Assembly: GCA_903864375.1 (NCBI GenBank)
Contig: CAIPFS010000631.1
Span: 1-8,034, forward strand
Direction of reading: 5' to 3'
DNA: 8,034 bases
From: an uncultured Verrucomicrobiota bacterium
Lineage (GTDB): Bacteria; Verrucomicrobiota; Verrucomicrobiia; Limisphaerales; UBA9464
In this document: one piece after another, positions 1-6,485 of the stretch
Numbering within the stretch: position 1 is the first letter of the stretch
Layout: every line of letters starts with the position of its first letter
Position numbers and translations under genes: made by a program
Notes under the pieces: generated by a model
The model's input: the letters and a program-made list of their open reading frames with translations, nothing else
Databases searched by the model: none
Told to the model about the DNA's origin: nothing

Positions 1-2349
1 ACCAACAGCATCCGTCGCTATTTCCCGACCAATTTCATCGAGGTGGCCGAGGAACGGAATGAAACCCGGGCGATTTTGAACCGGCTTCAGCGGGAATCCG
101 CCGGGAAGTTCAAGCTGGGCCTCGACCTTCAGGGCGGTACCCAGTTCCTTCTCGAAATGGACACCACCAAGTCCGACACCAATGGATTTGGTGCCAGCCT
201 TTCGAGGGGCATGATGGCAGAAAAAGCGGTGGAAGTCCTGCGCAAGCGGGTGGACCGGTTCGGTGTTTCCGAACCGCTCATCGCACCGGCGGGCGACAAT
301 CGGATCATGGTCCAGTTGCCGGGGTTGACCGAAGCCGACAAGGAGGGTGCCAAGCAACAGATCCAGAAGGCGGCCTACCTGGAATTTCGACTCGTGGATC
401 CCGATAACGAGGCGCATCTCGACAGCGGATTGATCCCACCCGGTTATGAACTGAAGCGGGTCGTGCGAACCCTTCCCGATGGCCGTGTCTCCGCCCGCCC
501 GCTGATTGTCAAGAAGACGGCAGAACGCGGTATGGTCGGGACCTACGTTTCCAGTTCCCATGTCTCTCACGATAACCTCACTGGAAAACCCGAGATCGCG
601 TTTTCGCTGAATCTTGAGGGAGCCCAGTTGTTCGGCGACATCACCCGTGAAAACGTGGGGCGCCGGCTGGCCATCATTCTCGACGGGGAAGTGGTGTCGG
701 ATCCGGTGATCAACACCCCCATCACCACCGGGTCGGGATCCATCACGGGGGATTTTAGTGAAAAAGAGGCGTTCGACCTCGCAGTTTCACTCGATAATCC
801 GCTTCAAACCCCGCTGAAAATCATCGAGGAACGCGGGGTCGATCCTTCGGTGGGCGGTGATTCGATCCGTTCCGGCATCAAGGCTTCCGTCTACGGCGTC
901 ATGGCGGTGGCGGCGTTCATGGCCCTCTATTACCTCCTGGCCGGTGTCATTGCCAACGTCGCTCTGCTGGTCAACATCCTCATCCTCCTCGGGGTGATGT
1001 GTTCCCTCAACGTGACCTACACGCTGCCCGGTATCGCCGGTATCGTTTTGACGGTCGGCATGGCGGTGGATGCCAACGTTCTGATTTTTGAGCGTATCCG
1101 GGAAGAGCAGGCGGCCAAGAAATCGGTCCGCGGTGCTGTGGCGGCCGGTTATGGTCGTGCGTTTGCCACCATTCTGGATTCCCACGTGACGACGCTGATT
1201 TCCGCGGTGCTGTTGATTGCGTTCGGCACCGGAACGGTCAAGGGATTCGGTGTTTCGTTGACCATCGGCGTCCTGGCGAGCTTGTTCACCGCACTGGTCA
1301 TCACCCGGTTGATTTTCGACTTCCTCCTGAGCAAGACGAACATCCTGTCGGGTGGAGTGAAGATGCTTCACCTGATCCGCGACGCCCAGCTGGACTTCAT
1401 GAAGCTGGCCAAGGTGGCCTTCGCCCTCTCCTGGTCGGTGATCATCATTGGACTGGGCTATGGAATCTTTGTTCGGGGCCAGGACATGCTGGGTGTTGAT
1501 TTCGCCGGGGGCGACGAACTCACTCTCAAGTTTGACAAAAAGATTGAGGCCGGGCAGCTGACCAAGGCGATTGCCCCGCTGAAACTGGGTGAGCCAATCG
1601 TCCAATATCAGCGCGACATCTCCAATGGGAAGGAAACGGTCCGGGTGGTGACGTCGCACGATGATACCGCCGCCAAGACTGGCCAGCCGGGGAACGGAGA
1701 CAAGGCGGAGGCCGCGTTGAAAGCTGCCTTTCCCGAGGCCAAATTCGAGCGGGTGGCCCTTGATCAGATCGGTCCCGTGGTCGGACAGGAAATCCAGAAG
1801 TCGGCGGTGATCGCCTCAATCCTGTCGCTGTTTGGCATCCTGGTCTATGTGGCCTTCCGGTATGAATTCAGTTTCGCCGTGGGAGCCGTGATCGCGGTGA
1901 TTCACGACGTGCTCATGACCATCGGTTGTTACTGCCTCACCGGTTTGCTGGGCAACGGGCGCCAGTTTAATGCGACCTTTGTGGCCGCACTGCTGACCAT
2001 CATCGGATTCTCCATCAACGACACGATTGTCATTTTCGACCGGATTCGGGAAGACTTGAAGCTGGGGGTTCCGGGAACTTTTTCCGAGATCCTGAACAAG
2101 GCGCTGAACCAGACGCTGAGCCGAACCATCATCACCTCCGGAACGGTGTTCCTGGCGACCGGTTCGCTCTATCTCTTCGGTGGCGGGCCGATCAATGACT
2201 TCGCCTTCACGTTCCTGGTGGGTATCATCACCGGAACCTACTCATCCATCTACATCGCCAGCGCACTGGTTCTCTGGTGGCATCGCGGCAAGCGTCCCGC
2301 CTTGGGCGATGGGGCAGTAGTGGCAACGGCTAATCCGGCCCGGGGTTAA
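1..2349 (+). CDS. secDF: Protein translocase subunit SecDF (SecD-SecF fusion), 5' partial
   Basis: This is a membrane component of the Sec export machinery that uses the proton gradient to help pull proteins across the inner membrane after SecA-driven translocation. The frame is open from base 1 (782 codons). A GTG at 43 is not the start, because the first SecD membrane helix must lie upstream. Seen in order are the SecD signature LGLDLQGG (115-138), the periplasmic P1 region with AAYLEFRLVD (about 370-400), the ILDGEVVSDPVI stretch (about 676-714), and a block of SecD helices (about 877-1340) with VDAN. The SecF half follows from about 1360, with GVDFAGG (1492-1512) and GPVVGQEI (about 1771-1794). 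Its helices contain VIHDV and IFDRIRED. The likely proton-relay residues, by analogy with Thermus SecDF, are Asp at 1069-1071, Asp at 1906-1908 and Arg at 2041-2043; all are present, so the protein looks functional. It ends with TAA. Separate secD and secF genes are excluded because the frame is unbroken between the halves. Confidence 0.96.
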   Translation, partial: TNSIRRYFPTNFIEVAEERNETRAILNRLQRESAGKFKLGLDLQGGTQFLLEMDTTKSDTNGFGASLSRGMMAEKAVEVLRKRVDRFGVSEPLIAPAGDNRIMVQLPGLTEADKEGAKQQIQKAAYLEFRLVDPDNEAHLDSGLIPPGYELKRVVRTLPDGRVSARPLIVKKTAERGMVGTYVSSSHVSHDNLTGKPEIAFSLNLEGAQLFGDITRENVGRRLAIILDGEVVSDPVINTPITTGSGSITGDFSEKEAFDLAVSLDNPLQTPLKIIEERGVDPSVGGDSIRSGIKASVYGVMAVAAFMALYYLLAGVIANVALLVNILILLGVMCSLNVTYTLPGIAGIVLTVGMAVDANVLIFERIREEQAAKKSVRGAVAAGYGRAFATILDSHVTTLISAVLLIAFGTGTVKGFGVSLTIGVLASLFTALVITRLIFDFLLSKTNILSGGVKMLHLIRDAQLDFMKLAKVAFALSWSVIIIGLGYGIFVRGQDMLGVDFAGGDELTLKFDKKIEAGQLTKAIAPLKLGEPIVQYQRDISNGKETVRVVTSHDDTAAKTGQPGNGDKAEAALKAAFPEAKFERVALDQIGPVVGQEIQKSAVIASILSLFGILVYVAFRYEFSFAVGAVIAVIHDVLMTIGCYCLTGLLGNGRQFNATFVAALLTIIGFSINDTIVIFDRIREDLKLGVPGTFSEILNKALNQTLSRTIITSGTVFLATGSLYLFGGGPINDFAFTFLVGIITGTYSSIYIASALVLWWHRGKRPALGDGAVVATANPARG

Positions 2350-2385
2350 CCTGGCGAATCAACATCGCGCCTGACTTTTTTTCAG

Positions 2386-2400
2386 ACCTGAAATTCAGGT
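2386..2400. repeat. Perfect inverted repeat between secDF and the pseudopilin gene
   Basis: ACCTGAA (2386-2392) and TTCAGGT (2394-2400) are exact reverse complements around a single central A. The repeat lies 37 bases after the secDF stop and 37 bases before the next ATG. A run of seven T (2376-2382) lies just before it rather than after it, so it does not have the layout of a rho-independent terminator on the plus strand. The near-zero loop suits a dimeric regulator's operator better than an RNA hairpin. It could also be a chance palindrome. No function can be assigned from sequence alone. Confidence 0.35.
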
Positions 2401-2424
2401 TCGCGTTGGGCGGGCGGCTCGCGT

Positions 2425-2430
2425 AGGAAG
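2425..2430 (+). promoter_or_regulatory. Ribosome binding site of the pseudopilin gene
   Basis: AGGAAG lies six bases before the ATG at 2437. This is a good Shine-Dalgarno match at normal spacing and supports that start codon. The short hydrophilic leader before the pilin helix supports the same start. Confidence 0.75.
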
Positions 2431-2436
2431 TGTCCC

Positions 2437-3264
2437 ATGAAAGCCAACTTCCGATCGGGGGCCGCGTTCACACTGATTGAGCTGCTGGTGGTCATCGCGA
2501 TCATCGCAATTCTGGCCGGCATGTTGTTGCCGGCTCTGGGCAAGGCCAAAACCAAGGCTCAGGGCATCAAGTGCATGAGCAACCTCAAGCAGTTGCAACT
2601 GGCACACCTGATGTACCCGAATGACAACCTGGACCGACTGACGGCTCCGGGCAATTCACGGGACGAGCCCTTCCAGTGGGTGGGCGGTTGGTTGGGATGG
2701 CCGGGACCATTTCCGACCGATAACACCAACGTCCAGATGATCATGGACCCGGCCAACTCCAAGTTCGCTCCATATCTGAAATCGGCCGAGGTTTACAAAT
2801 GCCCTGCGGATTTCAGCATGGTGACGCTGAGTGGAAAGAAATACCCGCGGGTTCGCAGCATGAGCATGAGTCAGGCGATGGGTGGGCCAGGGGAGTGGCT
2901 GCCGCCCGGAAGCAGTATGGTGCCCGCCCAGAAGACGTACAAAACCTTCTACAAATCGGCGGATTTTGTGTCGCCATCCCAGCACTTTGTTCTCTTGGAC
3001 GAACACCCGGACAGCATCAATGCCGGGGGTTTTGCCAATATGATGGTCGAAAAACCGGCAAGCGCCCGGATCATCGACTATCCCGCCAGTTACCATAATC
3101 GGGCGGCCGGACTGTCGTTCGCAGATGGCCATGCGGAGATTCGTTCCTGGAAGGATGCACGGACGGTGGTTGGGGTGAAGTATTACGACATGCCGCTCAA
3201 TGTCGCTTCGCCCAACAACAAGGACATGGTCTGGCTTTCCGATAACACCACGGTGAAGCGTTGA
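2437..3264 (+). CDS. Type IV pilin-like (pseudopilin) secreted protein with H-X9-DG motif
   Basis: This 275-residue protein has a prepilin leader and pilin helix. The leader is ten residues (MKANFRSGAA), followed by FTLIELL (residues 11-17) and a continuous hydrophobic stretch to about residue 34. A prepilin peptidase would cut between Ala10 and Phe11 and methylate Phe11; Glu15 is the conserved Glu5 of the mature pilin. Ala instead of Gly before the cut is, from family knowledge, common in Verrucomicrobiota and Lentisphaerota. After the helix come a Cys45-containing segment (CMSNLKQLQLAHLMYPNDN), a variable globular region with a second Cys, and near the C-terminus His220, nine residues, then Asp230-Gly231. 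This is an exact match to the H-X9-DG processing-associated motif found in large paralogous families of these phyla. Length is in the usual range. The protein is presumably anchored in the inner membrane or assembled into a short pseudopilus facing the periplasm. No other pilus or type II secretion gene is in the window, so the partner system is unknown. It may be co-transcribed with secDF or independent. Confidence 0.9.
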   Translation: MKANFRSGAAFTLIELLVVIAIIAILAGMLLPALGKAKTKAQGIKCMSNLKQLQLAHLMYPNDNLDRLTAPGNSRDEPFQWVGGWLGWPGPFPTDNTNVQMIMDPANSKFAPYLKSAEVYKCPADFSMVTLSGKKYPRVRSMSMSQAMGGPGEWLPPGSSMVPAQKTYKTFYKSADFVSPSQHFVLLDEHPDSINAGGFANMMVEKPASARIIDYPASYHNRAAGLSFADGHAEIRSWKDARTVVGVKYYDMPLNVASPNNKDMVWLSDNTTVKR

Positions 3265-3290
3265 AGCCGGACCAGTTGCCGAGACGTTGA

Positions 3291-3318
3291 TTTCCATTTT
3301 CCAGAACCGGCATAGAAT
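3291..3318 (+). promoter_or_regulatory. Possible weak promoter before the PSD1-DUF1501 pair
   Basis: TTTCCA (3291-3296) and TAGAAT (3313-3318) resemble -35 and -10 hexamers (4/6 and 5/6 matches to the housekeeping consensus) with a 16-base spacer. They sit in the gap after the pseudopilin stop and 33 bases before the likely ATG of the PSD1 gene. Promoter sequences in Verrucomicrobiota are poorly characterised, and such matches arise by chance. It is listed because this gap is the natural place for the transcription start of the downstream pair. Confidence 0.25.
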
Positions 3319-3351
3319 AGGTCTGTGACCTTCCTCGTCGGATTGAAAAAC

Positions 3352-6300
3352 ATGCCCGGCTTTCCCCAATTGGTCCATCGCGTCAAGAATCGCATCCTGC
3401 AGGTTCTGGGGGTCGCCATCGGATTCCTTACGCCCGTCGTCCAGGCGGCCTCCGGGGCTCACGGACCCTTGGAGTTCAACCGGGATATCCGCCCCCTTCT
3501 CAGTGAGCAGTGTTTTTCGTGTCACGGGTTTGACAACCATCAACGCAAGGCACAATTGCGCCTCGATATCCGGGACGACGCCCTGAAGGGAGGGAAATCT
3601 GGCAAGCCTTCCGTGACCCCGGGCAAGCCGGAGGCGAGTGAATTGGTTCTTCGATTGTTCACCCTGGATCCGGACGAGGTGATGCCGCCTCCGGATAGTG
3701 GCCGGACGCTGACCGGCCCTCAACGGGAGATGCTGCGGCAATGGGTGGCGGAAGGAGCCGTCTATCAGGAACATTGGGCGTTCCTCCCTCCCAAAGCCGC
3801 AACTCCACCGCAGCTTTCCAATGTCAGCTGGGTTCGTAATCCCATCGACGAATTCACCGGTATCCGGATGGAAGAGGCCGGGATGCATCCGAGACCCGAA
3901 TCGGACCGGGCAACCTTGATGCGACGGGTCGCGCTGGATTTGACCGGCCTGCCGCCGGCTCCGTCCGAGGTGGCCGCCTTTGTGGCTGACCCGGACCCCC
4001 GTGCCTATGAACACCTTGTCCGGCGCCTGTTGGATTCCCCGCACTATGGTGAGCGCATGGCCATCGAATGGCTGGACGCTGCCCGGTATGCAGATACGCA
4101 CGGTTATCACATCGATTCGGCCCGGGACATGACGGCCTGGCGGGACTGGGTCATCCGGGCCTTCAATCGCAACAAACCGTTCAATCAGTTCACCATCGAA
4201 CAATTGGCGGGTGACCTGCTGGCCGGAAGCAAAACCCCGCTGGCTGGATCGGACGATGCGGAACTCCTGGTGGCCAGCGGGTTCAACCGCAATCACATGA
4301 TCAATTATGAAGGGGGCGCCATTCCCGAGGAGTACGCGGCCGCCTACGTGCACGATCGGGTGAATGCCACGGCGACGGTCTGGCTGGGGCTGACCCTCGC
4401 CTGTGCCCAGTGCCATGACCACAAATACGACCCGATCACCATGCGGGACTACTATGGGTTTTATGCCTTTTTTAATAATGTGCCGGAAAATGGTCTGGAC
4501 GGACGGAACGGCAATGCCACCCCGGTGGTCCGGCTTCCTTCGCCAGCCCAGGCCGCCGAAGTCGCACAATGGACGTCAGAGCTGGAGGAGTGGGAGCGAC
4601 GGTTGAAGGCGCCTGACGCCGGGGTGGATGCCGCCCAGGCCATCTGGGAAAAGGAATTGGGCACGTCCGGAGCCACCGTCTGGTCAACGGCGGAAGTGGT
4701 GGAATTGCGGTCCGACCAGGGGACGGTCTTCCAGCGGCTCGAGGACGGATCGTATCTCGCCACTGGTGTTGCACCGGATCACGATGTTTACACGGTCACC
4801 CTGAAGACCTCCCTGGCGCAGGTGACCGGGGTTCGCGTGGAGGCATTGGCGCATGACAGCCTGCCGTCGCACGGGCCGGGCCGGCATCCGAATGGGAACA
4901 TTGGATTGAGTGACATCCGCATCTCCGGAGGCGCACCCCTTCCGCTGAAGGCGGCCACCGCGGATTTCAGCCAGGCGGACCATGCCGTGGCGCTGGCGTC
5001 GGACGGGGATGACACCACCGCCTGGACCATTCTTCCCCAGTCGGGCCGCGATCATGCGGCAGTCTTTGAATTGGAATCCCCGTTCCAGCCGGAGACCACC
5101 CAGGGTCGCCTGACGGTCCGGTTGAGCTTTCATTCACCCTATGCACAGCATGAAATCGGACGGTTGCGGGTGAGCTTGTCGTCCTCCCCCCGGCCGCGGG
5201 AATCGTCGGGGCTTCCGGAACCGGTGCGACTTGCGATGGCGGTTTTGCCCGGCGAACGCAAACCGGAGCAGTTGGCGACGATTCGAACCTATTTCCGGGA
5301 GGAGATTTCTCCCGTCACCCGCAATTGGCGCGATCAACAGGCGGCACTTCGCAAGAAACGGGAGGCGGCGGAGTCCGCCATTCCCACGGCGATGGTGATG
5401 GGGGAATCGGGGACGATGCGCGAGACTCACCTGTTGAACCGCGGGCAATATGATCAGCCGGGAGCCGTGGTGACTGCGGCGACGCCGGCGGCGCTGCCGC
5501 CGCTCCCGGCAGGTGAATCCCCCAATCGGTTGGGCCTGGCCCGATGGTTGGTGTCCGAGCGCCAGCCGTTGACGGCCCGGGTGATCGTCAACCGATATTG
5601 GCAGATGTATTTCGGTCAGGGGTTGGTCAAGTCGGCGGAGAATCTCGGTTCTCAGGGGGACTTGCCGACCCATCCGGAGCTCCTGGATTGGCTGGCGGTT
5701 GAGTTCGTCCGCAGTGGGTGGGACATCAAGCACTTGCAGGAATTGATCGTGACCAGCGCCACCTACCGTCAGTCGAGCGCCGCGCCCCGAGATTTGGTGG
5801 TGGCGGATCCTGAGAACCGCCTCCTTGCCCGGGGACCGCGGGTCCGGTTGGGGGCGGAGTTCATTCGGGATCTGGCCCTGAGCGTCAGCGGGTTGCTCAG
5901 CCCGAGGATCGGAGGCGAAAGCGTTCTGCCGTATCAACCGTCCGGTCTTTGGGAGGAATTGATGTCGCGTGAAGACAACGACGCCTTTACCGCCCAGAAA
6001 TATGTCCAGGACCATGGTGAAAAGTTGTATCGCCGGACCATGTACACCTTTGTGAAACGAACCGCGGTCCATCCGTCCCTGGCCACCTTTGATGCTCCAG
6101 ACCGCCAGGTCTGCACGGTCCGCCGTCCCCGCACCAACACGCCCCTTCAGGCTCTGGCTCTCATGAACGATCCGACTTACGTCGAGGCCTCGCGGGTGCT
6201 GGGTGAGCGGTTGCTGGCCGGCTCGAAGGATGATGTCCAGCGGGTGGAGGCGGCATTCCAACTGGTTTTGGCACGGTCTCCCCGCCGGGAGGAGATCGTC

Positions 6301-6483
6301 ATCATCCGACGATTGCTGGAAGAGCAGCGGGCGCATTTCACCGCCGCCCCGGAAGCCGCCGAAAAGCTCCTGCGCGTGGGCGAACGTCCAGTGACCGCCG
6401 GGTTGGCCCCATCGGAACTTGCGGCATGGACGGTGGTGGCCAGCACCCTGCTCAACCTCGACGAAGCGATGACCAAAGGCTGA
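3352..6483 (+). CDS. PSD1 and planctomycete cytochrome C domain protein (PSCyt1-DUF1549-DUF1553)
   Basis: This is a large exported protein of 1043 residues from ATG 3352. A GTG at 3325 would add nine residues, but its only AGG lies three bases away. The ATG has a weak GGA at 3340-3342 and gives a better signal peptide: basic start, hydrophobic ILQVLGVAIGFLTPVV, then a QAASGA cut region near residue 35. PSCyt1 (about 41-143) has CFSCH (54-58), a c-type heme site, and the family MPP motif. DUF1549/PSCyt2 (about 163-383) has DLTGLPP, ARYADTHGY and a second CxxCH, CAQCHDHKYDPI (351 on). Residues about 440-616 are beta-rich and resemble a carbohydrate-binding or discoidin-like insert, which I cannot name with certainty. 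RETHLLNRGQYDQPG (about 690-704) precedes DUF1553/PSD1 (about 724-955), which includes NRLGLARWL, VNRYWQMYFG and RRPRTNTPLQALALMND. The role is not established. Heme attachment and the signal place it outside the cytoplasm, and an electron-transfer or oxidative function in polymer breakdown is only inferred. It is followed after two bases by its usual DUF1501 partner. Confidence 0.93.
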   Translation: MPGFPQLVHRVKNRILQVLGVAIGFLTPVVQAASGAHGPLEFNRDIRPLLSEQCFSCHGFDNHQRKAQLRLDIRDDALKGGKSGKPSVTPGKPEASELVLRLFTLDPDEVMPPPDSGRTLTGPQREMLRQWVAEGAVYQEHWAFLPPKAATPPQLSNVSWVRNPIDEFTGIRMEEAGMHPRPESDRATLMRRVALDLTGLPPAPSEVAAFVADPDPRAYEHLVRRLLDSPHYGERMAIEWLDAARYADTHGYHIDSARDMTAWRDWVIRAFNRNKPFNQFTIEQLAGDLLAGSKTPLAGSDDAELLVASGFNRNHMINYEGGAIPEEYAAAYVHDRVNATATVWLGLTLACAQCHDHKYDPITMRDYYGFYAFFNNVPENGLDGRNGNATPVVRLPSPAQAAEVAQWTSELEEWERRLKAPDAGVDAAQAIWEKELGTSGATVWSTAEVVELRSDQGTVFQRLEDGSYLATGVAPDHDVYTVTLKTSLAQVTGVRVEALAHDSLPSHGPGRHPNGNIGLSDIRISGGAPLPLKAATADFSQADHAVALASDGDDTTAWTILPQSGRDHAAVFELESPFQPETTQGRLTVRLSFHSPYAQHEIGRLRVSLSSSPRPRESSGLPEPVRLAMAVLPGERKPEQLATIRTYFREEISPVTRNWRDQQAALRKKREAAESAIPTAMVMGESGTMRETHLLNRGQYDQPGAVVTAATPAALPPLPAGESPNRLGLARWLVSERQPLTARVIVNRYWQMYFGQGLVKSAENLGSQGDLPTHPELLDWLAVEFVRSGWDIKHLQELIVTSATYRQSSAAPRDLVVADPENRLLARGPRVRLGAEFIRDLALSVSGLLSPRIGGESVLPYQPSGLWEELMSREDNDAFTAQKYVQDHGEKLYRRTMYTFVKRTAVHPSLATFDAPDRQVCTVRRPRTNTPLQALALMNDPTYVEASRVLGERLLAGSKDDVQRVEAAFQLVLARSPRREEIVIIRRLLEEQRAHFTAAPEAAEKLLRVGERPVTAGLAPSELAAWTVVASTLLNLDEAMTKG
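6475..6479 (+). promoter_or_regulatory. Ribosome binding site deciding the DUF1501 start
   Basis: AAAGG lies inside the last codons of the PSD1 gene and six bases before the ATG at 6486. It supports that ATG over the in-frame ATG at 6426, which would overlap the PSD1 gene by 58 bases and place 20 extra residues before the Tat signal. The arrangement suggests translational coupling. Confidence 0.7.
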
Positions 6484-6485
6484 AG

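Noticed and set aside
43..45. GTG as the start of secDF
   Set aside because: The frame is open upstream to base 1, and a start here would remove the first SecD transmembrane helix. The gene simply runs in from outside the window.
787..1659. Minus-strand open frame of 290 codons opposite secDF
   Set aside because: It is opposite conserved SecD/SecF helices, and its His/Gln/Asp-rich translation is the usual complement of membrane-protein codons.
3266..3311. GCCGG and CCGGC arms in the gap after the pseudopilin gene as a terminator
   Set aside because: The arms are only five bases with a loop of 36 and no T run after the second arm.
2656..4569. Very long minus-strand open frame (637 codons) across the pseudopilin and PSD1 genes
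   Set aside because: It spans two well-supported plus-strand genes and their gap. Its translation is rich in Arg, His, Gly and Pro with no recognisable domain, as expected for the antisense of GC-rich coding DNA.
5486..5502. Perfect 7-bp GC hairpin (CGGCGGC / GCCGCCG) inside the PSD1 gene
   Set aside because: It is explained by Ala and Pro codons in the family's proline-rich linker before DUF1553, and no T run follows, so it is not an internal terminator.
6426..6485. Upstream in-frame ATG for the DUF1501 gene
   Set aside because: It would overlap the PSD1 gene by 58 bases and place 20 residues before the Tat signal. The ATG at 6486 has a good ribosome binding site and a standard Tat N-terminus.
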